Below, one piece after another: positions 1 through 10,690 of a DNA stretch of 64,000 bases. The translations under genes and the position numbers were made by a program. Under the pieces are notes generated by a model. That model was not told the DNA's origin and ran no database searches. It was given only the letters and a program-made list of their open reading frames with translations. This DNA comes from Macrostomum hystrix (taxonomy: Eukaryota; Platyhelminthes; Macrostomidae): NCBI GenBank assembly GCA_950097015.1, contig CATNEN010000003.1, positions 5,441,501-5,505,500 of the forward strand, in the 5' to 3' direction. The first letter of the stretch is position 1. Each line of letters begins with the position of its first letter.

Positions 1-264
1 GTGTCTAATCTCTCCCGTGTCTAATCTCTCCTGTGTCTCATCGCTCTCGTGTCTAATCTCTCCCCTGTCTTATCTCTCCCGTGTCTCATCTCTCCCGTGT
101 CTCATCTCTCTCGTGTATCATCTTTCTGTGTCTCATCTCTCCCGTGTCTAATCTCTCCCGTGTCTCATATCTTCCCTATCTCATATTTATACAGTCAATG
201 CGGCCCGCTGTCGTCATTTAGGTTTTCTCTTTGGCCCCCCAGGAAATAAGTTTGCCTACCCCTG
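1..264. mobile_element. 3' end of a non-autonomous hAT-like element carrying a 16-bp minisatellite
   Basis: Tandem copies of a 16-bp unit (TCTCATCTCTCCCGTG and variants) run from the window edge to about 180. They are followed by an end segment that closes with TTTGCCTACCCCTG at 264. The same end segment closes the elements at 24223-24913 and about 46205-47902. In the complete copy the other end is the inverse, CAGGGGTCGGCAAACT, and 8-bp target duplications are present, which fits the hAT superfamily. The left end of this copy lies outside the window. The open frame at 49-249 is just repeat translation. Confidence 0.7.
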
Positions 265-494
265 TTGTAGAGAGTAGTAAAATAAGCGAATTGCTTAACG
301 CGCTACTTACAGTAAGATTACAAGGAAACGTAAGCTTTAGTTGTTAATCTATTTTTAGGAATGAGTCATGATGACTCATATGCTATTTTTAGAAACAAAG
401 TCATCATAAAGTGAATCTAATCTTGACTAATAAGGGATTTATGTAGCAATATGGTACCTAGACTAGAATACTATTTGGGGACAGAGAAATCTTA

Positions 495-1366
<872 letters not shown>

Positions 1367-1830
1367 CTAGTAAAAAATCAAGAAAACTTACTGAAAATAG
1401 CATTTTAGGATAATTAAATTTAAATTAAAAAAATATAAAACACTGGTGTAATCAGCAAAGTCGTTTTTAGTTGGCACCTTTGCAACAAAAAAGTAAGCTT
1501 ACTAATGAAAAAAAGTACATGATACATAGAAATTATTTCATTTAGTATAAGGTGCATATAGCAGATATTTATATCTATATAATATGTCACTCTGTTTACT
1601 TAAAATACCTTTGAGGATTATGAGTAAGAATGAGCTAGTAAAAAGTTGAAACATTATTTTAAAAATAGTCAAGCCCTGCTGGATAACAAGTGTATGCTTA
1701 ATAATAATAGTATATAATAAATCAGCTTCATTATTTAACTACAAAATGAGAAAATGTCAATATATACCTTGAAAATATGACTTAGCTGCAACTAGCTGAG
1801 AAATAAAAATGTTTATATACATGACATATA
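1367..1830. other. AT-rich non-coding stretch upstream of the Rho start
   Basis: No coding signal, RNA gene or tandem repeat is recognised. The 5' UTR, promoter or first non-coding exon of the Rho gene should lie here, but no TATA box or initiator stands out. Confidence 0.4.
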
Positions 1831-1831
1831 T

Positions 1832-2044
1832 ACATAAAAAATAATCAAAGGGGGGACCAAGGGACAAAAAAGGAAGGCGTGAAGAAAAGGAAAAAGGGGA
1901 GAGAAAGAGAGCAAATGAGAGCAAACTAAGTTGTAAATACAGCAATGAAATGAACTAAGTCGCAAATGAGAGCAAACTAAGTCGTAAATAGAGCAAAAAC
2001 TAAGTCGCACGGCCGGCTAAGATTTGGGAGGTTGCGCATGTATG
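1832..2044 (+). mobile_element. 5'-truncated copy of the 281-bp hAT-type MITE
   Basis: The sequence is collinear with the complete copy at 3872-4152, from the GGGGGGACCAAGGGAC core to the right terminal inverted repeat GTTGCGCATGTATG at 2031-2044. The left third, including the GC-rich part and left terminal repeat, is missing. One internal segment (TAAGTCG/TTGTAAAT with GAGCAA) is duplicated relative to the other copies. Confidence 0.7.
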
Positions 2045-2600
2045 TAGCTAAAGTCAATATATCTAGTTAGTTATATAAAGCTTCCTGTATTCTTTATATT
2101 GTAAAAAAGAATATATATTTTGTCTTAATCTTAACACTAAACATGGATATATAGACTAAAAAGCAGCAGACTAAAATAAATGATTCTGATCTTGATTGGA
2201 TGATCCCAATCACAAAAAAAGAAATTCTATTATTCTAATTACTGCCCTAAAATTGCAACCCCATTTGACCTCAACTTACAGAAAAATACTTTTTTACATT
2301 CCAATTGCAAATTAAGATGTAATTACAACTGTTTCCTAGCAAGATGTTAGGAAAATAGTTTCTTAAATTCCAATTACAAGTTAAGTTCAAACAATATTTA
2401 TCGATTTAAAAAATTCTGTTTTTAGCTTGGTAGGCCTATGTATGTAGCTGCATCTTCAATATAGTTTATAACTTTGTGAAAACAATGCTTCAAGGTGTAG
2501 CTATCCCAGATTGAGCTGTGGCATAGCCACAGGCAGAGCTACTACAAGCAACTAGGCATATCAATACTCCAAATAGCTGGCAATAATAATTAATAATAAT
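2045..2600. other. No recognisable feature
   Basis: AT-rich sequence with short similar motifs (two stretches reading ATTCCAATT(G/A)CAA(A/G)TTAAG near 2300 and 2370). No gene, RNA or array is seen. Confidence 0.4.
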
Positions 2601-2601
2601 A

Positions 2602-2840
2602 ATTGATTACACCTGCCCCAATTGGGTCAGATGTGCAGCCGACAGCACAGCCGCAGCTAATGTTCAGTCCACGGACTGGGGGGACGCCACACTCACCTTC
2701 AATTATCTTAGCTGATGCTGGTACCCTTTAAGTTAAGTGTCTTGCTAAAGGACGCAAATTGTTCGAGTGGAGTCAGGAATCGAACCCCCAACCTTCAAGT
2801 CGTGAGTCCGACGCCCTAACCACTAGGCTACAACCTCTGC
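2602..2840 (-). mobile_element. tRNA-derived SINE, family A
   Basis: Read on the minus strand it starts GTTGTAGCCTAGTGGTTAGG (A-box-like). It continues to GGTTCGATTCC (B box), then a shared body with GTCCTTTAGCAAGACACTTA and CAGTCC(G/A)TGGACTGAAC, and ends in an AAT/ATT microsatellite tail. The same layout recurs at 20345, 20738, 26385, 29813 and 37731. This copy has an internal deletion after GGGTACC compared with them. Confidence 0.8.
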
Positions 2841-3185
2841 CTAGTTTGGGAATAAAAAACAATAATAATAAGAAATAAAGATGTGGTGCAATTCTGCACA
2901 ACATTCTGCATGCTAGTTTTACTAGCTCAGAAAGATTACTACTTTTACAAGATTAGATAGGGCCTACTAGTTATAATTTTGGGGAGCACCTACTAGCCTA
3001 ATACTACATAGTAGGTACTATACAATATTCACAAATGCAGCTGGTCTTTCTTGGGCCATACTTAATCTGTGGAAAGTAGCATGTGGAATAGGGCATAAGT
3101 ATGGTTTCATTCATTAAACTCAAATTTGCCCAAAAATCGAAATCTAAGACCATAATGATATACGATTTGAAATTTAAGTACTGAC
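2841..3185. other. No recognisable feature
   Basis: Low-complexity AAT tract followed by AT-rich sequence. Nothing codes and no repeat family is recognised. Confidence 0.4.
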
Positions 3186-3798
3186 GTGGCAGTGTCTATG
3201 GCCAAAATATACCCCACGGTCAGTGGCACTGACGTGGCAGTTGCACTGGTGAGGAGCGCAATTTCGAATTCAAATCAGATACTTATCAATATGGCTGGTG
3301 GACGCCCATCAGCACCGATTGTCCTCATCCCCACCAACGAGGTGGAGAACCCGGCCATGCTGGAGCACATACATGCACAACCTCCCAAATCTTAGCTGGC
3401 TGTGGGACTTAGTTTTTGCTCTCATTTGTGACTTAGTTTGTTTGATTGCTCTATTTACAACTTAGTTTGCTCTCTTTTTCTCTCCCCTTTTTCCATTTCT
3501 TCACGCCTTCCTTTTTTGTCCCTTGGTCCCCCCTTTGATTTTTTTGCACTTGGTCAATTGGTTTTTGCAACTTACCTTGCTTGGCCCTCGTTTCACCCGG
3601 CCGGTTCGGCCGGTTCGGCCGGGTGTTGCGCATGTATGCTGGAGCACCTCGAAATGTGAAATGCAAGTTGTGTAACATGTACAGCACGCAGCCGCAGCTA
3701 TTTGAAATGTACCTGCTGGAATTTCCGTGGCACAAGAAGTTCCCACATCCCCACTTCCAGCACTTCCTGTGCTGTATAACCGAGCAGTACCCACTGTA
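3186..3798 (+). pseudogene. Unrecognised coding-like segment split by a MITE
   Basis: A frame from 3186 reads to ENPAMLEH at 3367, where the MITE at 3368-3638 is inserted. Taking the MITE and one duplicate out, the frame closes almost at once (LEHLEM then stop). A different frame continues as RNVKCKLCNMYSTQPQLF and on to EQYPL, stop at 3799. The base composition is GC-richer than the flanks and the segment looks like old exon sequence, but I do not recognise a family in either frame. It may equally be part of an unknown transposon. Confidence 0.25.
3368..3638 (-). mobile_element. hAT-type MITE, 271 bp, with 8-bp target site duplication
   Basis: The ends are CATACATGCACAAC and GTTGCGCATGTATG, inverted repeats with one mismatch. 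The flanks carry the 8-bp direct repeat CTGGAGCA at 3360-3367 and 3639-3646. An 8-bp duplication is typical of the hAT superfamily. The body is the reverse complement of the copy at 3872-4152. There is no coding capacity. Confidence 0.88.
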
Positions 3799-3871
3799 GC
3801 TTCTGTGAAGCTTCTGCTGCAGGCCTAGCTTCTACCCAAAGGACATTATTCTGATGTTTCTCAATGTTACC

Positions 3872-4152
3872 CATACATGCGCAACACCCGGCCGACCCGG
3901 CCGAACCGGCCGGGTGAAACGAGGGCCAAGCAAGGTAAGTCGCAATAACCAATTGACCAAGCACAAAAAAATCAAAGGGGGGACCAAGGGACAAAAAAGG
4001 AAGGCGTGAAGAAAAGGAAAAAGGGGAGAGAAAAAGAGAGCAAATGAGAGCAAACTAAGTCGTAAATAGAGCAATGAAATGAACTAAGTCGCAAATGAGA
4101 GCAAAAACTAAGTCGCACGGCCGGCTAAGATTTGGGAGGTTGCGCATGTATG
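3872..4152 (+). mobile_element. hAT-type MITE, 281 bp, complete
   Basis: Perfect 14-bp terminal inverted repeats CATACATGCGCAAC and GTTGCGCATGTATG are flanked by perfect 8-bp duplications ATGTTACC at 3864-3871 and 4153-4160. Behind the left end is a GGCCG-rich palindromic stretch. The rest is purine-rich with the GAGCAAA...CTAAGTCG motif repeated. It encodes nothing, so it needs a transposase from elsewhere. Confidence 0.92.
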
Positions 4153-4160
4153 ATGTTACC

Positions 4161-4625
4161 CATTATCCTTGTTACGCCAGTTATTGTTTTTCGCACGAAT
4201 TTGAGTTTAACGAATGAAACCATACTTATGCCTGGAATAGCATTAGCAAGCAGTGAAACTTCAACATATTATACAAAACAATACTTATTATACAATACAT
4301 TTTTGCGATATTGAACCCTTAATTAGCCCGAATAAAAAAAATATGTCTACCGAAGGCAAAATCTAGGTCTTGGAGTAGGCGTAGGCCTATTAAATAACAG
4401 TGACAGACATCTAAACTGGCTGTTTCAGATGCAAATAATGGGCTAAATTTTAAGTAGAGCTAGGCCTAACTAAACTCAACAAATGTAAAGGTTTACTAAC
4501 AGTTATGCTACGATCAGGTTCAGACAAAATATTTCTTGCATTGATATTTATAACATGAATTCTATATTAATAATGTATCATTATTTAAGACTGTGGTGCA
4601 AGACAGTCCTTTAAGTATTTTACCT
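4161..4625. other. No recognisable feature
   Basis: AT-rich sequence with scattered AGGCCTA motifs. No gene or array is seen. Confidence 0.4.
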
Positions 4626-4715
4626 TAAAGGACCCCCGTTTAGCTTTAAGTCGTTCTGTTTGTTCAGAAATAAAAAAATGAACAAATGAACAAAGAACAA
4701 AACCCTAAAAATTTT
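4626..4715 (+). repeat. Dispersed repeat interrupted by the Mutator-like element
   Basis: GGACCCCCGTTTAGCTTTAA and the following TTGTTCAG recur at 7531-7570. The right-hand half of the same repeat (ATTTTATTTTAGG, GGTGCGTT, GAGTA) follows the element at 6806-6842. The uninterrupted order is seen at 7531-7600. The Mutator-like element therefore appears to have landed inside one copy. Confidence 0.55.
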
Positions 4716-5271
4716 GGGTGCTGGTCATTTCGTCAACTGCCAGTTCGTCAACTTGGTTGACGAATTGACCAACAGTTTAAGGTGGTCTCACTTGCAGTTG
4801 ACGAAATGACCAAGGTTTTAGATTGCTTTATCAGTCAGTTGACGAAATGACCTGAGAATGTTAGTTACTTCGTCAACTGGCTAGCTACAGTTTGCAAATG
4901 TCATAACATGTACATAACATTACCTTTGTTATCATTACTTATTATCCGGAACGTTCTCAATCCATCTTCGCCACCCCATCCCTAAACTGACAACGTGCCC
5001 TGTCTCTGTAACTTGAACCAGGGCCCCTCGCGCTGACACCTGTTCTCTTAAGCTGACAACGTGCACCCTGTCTCTTTTACTTAAACCAGCGCCCCTCGGG
5101 TTGACACATGTTCTCTCAATCTCTCAATGCGAATTAGCACCTTGTCTTAATCCTCAACTATCATGTCTCAACATGATACGAAATACTTTAAACCTGACAA
5201 TGCAACCTCCTCAAACACTATATAATGGAGTAGGGTTTCAGGAGGGCCACTCAATTTTTTACGTCTTGGTA

Positions 5272-6377
5272 ATGGACACTGATAAGTGTATTCAGTGCTC
5301 AGAGACTGTGCGGCCACGTCAACAGGCCATACAGTGCGATTCGTGCCAAAAGTGGCAACATCGAACTTGTGGGACTAGAATCTCACAAGCAGAGTACAGG
5401 CAGCTTATGCGGCAGGACGTGTTCGCATGGTCGTGTGCCACTTGTCAGGCAAGACCAGCGGCGGAGCCAGCGGCGGAGCCAGCGACGGAGCCAGCGGCGG
5501 AGCCAGCGGCGGAGCCAGCGACGGAGCCAGCGGCGAAGCCAGCGGCAGATCTAGCGGCGGAGCCAGCGGCGGATCTAGCGGCGGAGCCAGCGGCGGATCT
5601 AGCGGCGGAGCCAGCGGCGGATCTAGCGGCGGAGCCAGCGATGGAGCCAGGGGCGGAGCCAGCGGCGGAGGCAGAAGACGCAGCAGGTCTACTGGCCGAA
5701 ATGTATGCTGCCGAAGCAGGTGAGACATTCTATATTTAATAATTAAAGCAAGGCATCGCGAGTGACAGAAATCCAGATACTTCACACGTTTCTTCCTCAC
5801 AGGGCCCTTCCAAGAGCCGGTCCGTCTCACTGAGGTCTCGATGGAAGGTCTGGAGCCTCAGGTGCTCCCAGAAATCGATGAGGCCGGCAATCTAGAGGAA
5901 TTCGTCATTGTTCGCAATGGCACCAAGAAGCAAAAGCCGTCACTTATTCAACGCATTGGAGCTCGAGAATATGTATTGGGGCTGAACGTAGAAAAGAATA
6001 ACATTCGCTATTGGCGCTGCACCCAACGCAATTCCAGGTTGAAGTGCCCGGCTTCTGCCATTGAAGATAGTCAGGGCAACATTCGAAGCGGCCAAGCGGC
6101 TCACATCTGCGAAGCACGAGTGCGTGAGGGAATGAAGCGCCGATTGGTCGCCGAGATCAAGGAGGACGCGAAGCGGCACTGCTTCAGATCGGCTGCAGCA
6201 ATCGTGGAGGCGAAGTTGCTGGAGACCGGGGACATTGGCCCAGTGGTACCCGGCATCAATCAGCTGGTGCGAATCGCCAATCGGTCTCGTGAGGTTGGGC
6301 GCCCGCAGCCTCCAGTCGACCTCCAGTTTGCACTGGCCTTGGATCATCTGCCTCCGAATTTTCGGAGGCAGGACTAG
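5272..6377 (+). CDS. Two-exon PHD finger plus FLYWCH-type zinc finger protein of a MULE
   Basis: The proposed exons are 5272-5719 and 5803-6377, with donor GCAG|GTGAGA and acceptor CTTCCTCACAG|GG. The 83-bp intron keeps frame and gives 340 aa. Residues 6-58 form a C4HC3 PHD finger (C6, C9, C22, C25, H30, C33, C55, C58). Next is an Ala/Pro/Glu linker built from 12-15 bp units (PAAEP, PADLAAE). Residues about 183-252 form a FLYWCH-like finger (F183, Y206, W220, C222, C231, H250, with C252 where the second His usually is). The start at 5272 is chosen because it sits just before the finger; the frame is open back to 5101. PHD fingers bind histone tails and FLYWCH domains bind DNA, so a chromatin-targeting role for the transposon is plausible. 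The frame stops (GAC TAG) where transposase sequence would be expected, with a good unused donor (GTAAGT) eight bases later. AATAAA lies at 6591. Confidence 0.75.
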
Positions 6378-6590
6378 TACGTACGTAAGTGGATAAGTGT
6401 ACTGTACATTCTGCGCATGTCTTCAGCTTTATATTTGATTGTGACCTTTGTGGTGGCCTTCTTTGTGATCTTTGTGATTTTGTGCAATGCATTTTTCCTT
6501 TTTTACCATACAATTACTGCATCTTTGTGGCAGTAACTCCGCCATTGTCTGGTCCCAAGCCCAGAATGAGAAAGGAGGAGGGCTGCATTG

Positions 6591-6596
6591 AATAAA
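6591..6596 (+). terminator. Poly(A) signal AATAAA of the PHD-FLYWCH gene
   Basis: Canonical hexamer about 215 bases after the stop codon and still inside the transposon, so the transcript ends before the right terminal repeat. Confidence 0.5.
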
Positions 6597-6938
6597 CATG
6601 CAACGGGAAAAAAGTTTCATGCGGGGCGTGTATTATTGGCAGTTGACGAAGTGACAAAAAGTTGACATCGTCCCATTGAACAGTTGACGAAATAACCAAG
6701 CTTTGAAAGTATCCTATTGGTTGGTTGACGAAACGACCAATACGGGGAACGGGTTGACGATGTGTCCAGTTGACGAAATGGCAGTTGACGAAATGACTAG
6801 GATCCAAAATTTTATTTTAGGCCCTAGGGTGCGTTTGAGTAGGCCTATCTTCCAAGAATAGTTCTCAAGCCTCTCTCAGAAAAAAACTTATATAATTATA
6901 GGTCAAACTCAATTTCAAATAAGAATCAAAAAATAATA

Positions 6939-7310
6939 TTTGATTATTTGTCCGGTTAACCACCCAATGACTTAATTTCTCCCCTTTCAACGAGCAGGAG
7001 CAACAATCCTCCCAAAGACCACTCTTGCCCTGCTGAGAGCCATCTTGAGTCTTGACCTCACAAAGACCAAACTATACCCTTGAACTAAGTTAGTCCCTGA
7101 AACAACCGAATTTCTGGAAAAGGTTTTAATTTTTTTAATTAGCTGATAAGCGAAAATAATTTGAGACACAAACTTCAAATCTGAATGACTGTCCTTTTGC
7201 AGCTTGTTAATTATTTTATCTTACAAATGATAGAGGTTCTCGTGGTAGCGCTACAACCCCTTATAACATAGTTATAAGTTATAACTCGGTTAACCGGACG
7301 AATAATCAAA
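6939..7310. mobile_element. Putative MITE with 23-bp inverted ends and TA duplication
   Basis: The left end TTTGATTATTTGTCCGGTTA and the right end, whose reverse complement is TTTGATTATTCGTCCGGTTA, match in 22 of 23 positions and lie 372 bp apart. Both are flanked by TA (6937-6938, 7311-7312), as in Tc1/mariner-derived MITEs. Interior sequence shows no coding potential. Confidence 0.5.
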
Positions 7311-7925
7311 TAAGCCATAATGATAAAGCAAAATAAAAAATTCGTAGAAATGATTTTATGGTTTAAATTCTGAAGCAGTATCGGTTTGAACTGTTATATC
7401 AAAGATGTTTATTTTTACCCTTCACCGCTAGCTTTTCTTCCAATGCAACGTATGAAGTATATTTAATTTTCTTCAATGAAAAAGTAGGGTAAAAAACATT
7501 TATTTCTAGTGTGCGGTGACTCAAGACTCAGGACCCCCGTTTAGCTTTAAGCCGTTCTATTTGTTCAGAGTTCTAATTTTATTTTAGGGTGCGTTCGAGT
7601 ATCTTACAATAACTTCATAGTCAGCTAATTGGTTTGCAGTCTACACCAGGACTTAATTGCATTTCAATAGAATTATAACTGTAAAAATCAAACCCGGCAA
7701 TTAAAAGAATATAATTAAGCATATAAGAATATAAGAATATAGTACGTGGGGTTACCATTTTTATTTAATTATGTCACATCTGTTACTACTATAGCGCGAA
7801 GTCTAAAAAGTCAAATAGTGCGAGCAGAAAATCACAATCGTTTTATAACCTTACACCATGTACTATTTACGTTTGTCTAAACTTCCAGTACTTCAGCTGA
7901 GCTATATTGTGTACTTTTAAATTGT
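7311..7925. other. Intergenic AT-rich stretch with an uninterrupted copy of a dispersed repeat
   Basis: Contains GGACCCCCGTTTAGCTTTAA at about 7531, followed without interruption by ATTTTATTTTAGGGTGCGTT. This is the empty-site relative of the repeat split by the Mutator-like element. Nothing else is recognised. Confidence 0.5.
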
Positions 7926-8091
7926 GTGCATTTTTACACGATTAATTGTACGATAAGTTTCAGTGACAATAATTATGCCAAAACTTTTCTATCCGATTGC
8001 CAAATCAGATCAGAGCAAAGTGCATTCACATATACGAGTATATGTGGTAGTTCGTTCATTTCATGTTCTGCAGACGATGCAATTAAACTAG

Positions 8092-10456
8092 CTACATTTC
8101 TAGCATCATCTGATTGGTTTTTTGATACAACCAGCCACCAAGCGCCGAGTTGCTCTTAATCCACAGCTTCTCCCATATGACGTTGGATAATGGATTCCCG
8201 TTGAGAAACATCTGCATCGTGCCGCAGCCGTTAGTCCACCAACCAGCGTTTCCCAGCTGTGACACGCAACCACCTGATGTGTCCCTGTCGTATGTTGAAA
8301 ACGTTTTGCCTTTCATTGATGACATCGGATCCACGCTGGCTGACTCATTGTTGAGTGTCATAGCAGTGTAGCTTAGTACATATCCGCCAGAAGCAGGTCC
8401 GACTGAAAAGCCTGAGTACTGCAGCACGTAGCTTACACCTGCTGCCGAGTTCAATTCGATCCTTAGACTCCTGCTTTCGCGAGTCAAAGCATGCATTGCT
8501 GATAGACCTGCATGCTTTTAGAATAAAACGAGATTTAGCTTGGCGGAATAAGACTGCGACAGTTTGGCCTGGTCACACAGTTTTAAAATATTTATCTGAC
8601 AGAACCCACACCAGTTGTCTGACAGAACACACACCAGTTGTCTGACAGAACACACACCAGTTGTCTGACAGAACACACACCAGTTGTCTGACAGAACACA
8701 CACCAGTTGTCTGACAGAACACACACCAGTTGTCTGACAGAACACACACCAGTTGTCTGACAGAACACACACCAGTTGTCTGTCAGAACACACACCAGTT
8801 GTCTGACAGAACACACACCAGTTGTCTGACAGAACACACACCAGTTGTCTGTCAGAACACACACCAGTTGTCTGTCAGAACACACACCAGTTGTCTGTCA
8901 GAACACACACCAGTTGTCTGTCAGAACACACACCAGTTGTCTGACACAACACACACCAGTTGTCTGTCAGAACACACACCAGTTGTCTGACAGAACACAC
9001 ACCAGTTGTCTGACAGAACACACATCAGTTGTCTGACAGAACACACACCAGTTGTCTGACAGAACACACATCAGTTGTCTGACAGAACACACATCAGTTG
9101 TCTGACAGAACACACACCAGTTGTCTGACAGAACACACATCAGTTGTCTGACAGAACACACACCAGTTGTCTGACAGAACACACATCAGTTGTCTGACAG
9201 AACACACATCAGTTGTCTGACAGAACACACACCAGTTGTCTGACAGAACACACATCAGTTGTCTGACAGAACACACATCAGTTGTCTGACAGAACACACA
9301 CCAGTTGTCTGACAGAACACACACCAGTTGTCTGTCACAACGCACACCAGTTGTCTGACAGAACACACACCAGTTGTCTGTCACAACGCACACCAGTTGT
9401 CTGACAGAACACACACCAGTTGTCTGACAGAACACACACCAGTTGTCTGACAGAACACACATCAGTTGTCTGACAGAACACACATCAGTTGTCTGACAGA
9501 ACACACACCAGTTGTCTGATAGAACACACACCAGTTGTCTGACAGAACACACACCAGTTGTCTGACAGAACACACACCAGTTGTCTGACAGAACACGCAC
9601 CAGTTGTCTGACAGAACACGCACCAGTTGTCTGTCAGAACACACACCAGTTGTCTGTCAGAACACACACCAGTTGTCTGACAGAACACGCACCAGTTGTC
9701 TGTCAGAACACACACCAGTTGTCTGTCAGAACACACACCAGTTGTCTGTCAGAACATACCCGAGTTGTCTCATAAAACAAACAATTTTGTCAACAATAAC
9801 AAACAGCTCACCAATCCAATAGTCTGTCGAGCAGTTTCCGAATCCTGTTTCATATTCGGTCCAATTCCTGGTGAATTTCACACTTCCATCGATTCTACGC
9901 TGAATCAGCAGGTAGGTTTTGTTTTCTCTCGTCATTGTCAATGGGCAGATTTGTACATTACTGCTCTTGACTGTTAAAATAAAGTTTTATAAAAAGTTTT
10001 CTGACTTAATAAAAAACTGAGTCGTTAAAAAGCATGCACGAAAAACGGCCTACCTGAAGGCACCTTGTTGTAGAGTGACGTATTGCGACCTACACGCCAA
10101 CAGTCGTGAGTTAGACTAGAATTAAAAATTGTGCACAAACCAGCTCTTGAGTCGATGTAATTTTCACTGAAACTGCATGAGTCGCATGCAGGATGTTTTG
10201 AGCACAGCATGATGCACTCAGCCTTGGACTGCGATTGAAATTCAAATAATTTTATTGATGACAAATCTTTGTACGCTATGCAGCTGCTATTATATGAAGT
10301 GAATAATTTAAATCGAAGCCTTCTATCGGTTGTGCCGATGCTGCTGTCGTTGCTGCTACAATTGTCGTTTCCGCCAATTAGCAGCTGACAATGGCATGTA
10401 GCAGCTGCTAGACCCAACAACAAGTTCAAATGAATCATAGTCTGAAAATTTGGCAT
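8092..10456 (-). CDS. Secreted PAN/apple-like plus fibrinogen C-terminal domain protein, three exons
   Basis: The model has exons 10054-10456 (donor TTCAG|GTAGGC), 9812-9970 (acceptor TTAACAG, donor ATTG|GTGAGC) and 8092-8507 (acceptor CATGCAG). Phases are consistent and give 325 aa. An N-terminal signal peptide is visible (MIHLNLLLGLAAATCHC, from the second Met). Residues about 59-120 form a Cys-rich PAN/apple-like module (C59, C81, C85, C91, C94, C108, C119). From about residue 135 there is a fibrinogen-related domain: LIQRRIDGS (156-164), NWTEYETGFGN, DYWIG across the exon 2/3 junction, the calcium-site motif TYDRD (259-263), then C268, GWW (276-278) and C282. Such proteins are usually secreted lectins or matrix proteins in innate recognition or adhesion. 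The domain is somewhat short at its C-terminus. Family assignment is strong; partner and function are unknown. Confidence 0.85.
8597..9772. repeat. 23-bp minisatellite, about 51 copies, inside an intron of the fibrinogen-domain gene
   Basis: The unit begins CAGTTGTCTGACAGAACACA and has 23 bp. It varies mainly at GACAG/GTCAG and CACAC/CACAT, with the variants in runs. It takes up about 1.18 kb of the 1.3-kb second intron (8508-9811). All open frames across it are repeat translation. Confidence 0.95.
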
Positions 10457-10690
10457 GCCTAGATTAAGCTCTTTTGATGTAAGTCAGATGATACGCTAAA
10501 AATTTAGTGTAAGGCCCTCCTAAGGATCTGCTTTAAAACTTGGTCCAGGCTTAATATTGTATTCAGAGCACGAGATAATGCTATCTGATTGGTGGAAGCT
10601 GTCATAGCGAATGAGAACATTTTTTAGTACTTGCGAACTCATCGCAATGCGTCGTGTGTTCTTTTGGACGAAAATTCAGCGCACTATTTT
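10457..10690. promoter_or_regulatory. Upstream region of the fibrinogen-domain gene
   Basis: A short AT-rich gap lies between the gene start and the 18-bp array. The promoter should be here or in the array, but no core motif is clearly visible. Confidence 0.25.

Larger units (their letters stand above)
4716..6805 (+). mobile_element. Mutator-like (MULE) DNA transposon without transposase
   Basis: The element is about 2.09 kb. The left end GGGTGCTGGTCATTTCGTCA and the right end, read inversely GGATCCTAGTCATTTCGTCA, form terminal inverted repeats that continue with CTGCCA(G/T)TTCGTCAAC. Both subterminal regions (4716-4890 and 6639-6800) contain many copies of AGTTGACGAAATGACC in both orientations, as expected for transposase binding sites. 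The flanks carry AAAATTTT at 4708-4715 and 6806-6813, an 8-9 bp target duplication. Inside is a single spliced PHD-FLYWCH gene. FLYWCH fingers are common in animal MULEs, but the DDE transposase that would normally follow is absent, so this copy is non-autonomous. Confidence 0.8.

Noticed and set aside
8518-9736. CRISPR-like array of regular repeats
   Set aside because: Contiguous tandem repeat without unique spacers, in an animal intron.
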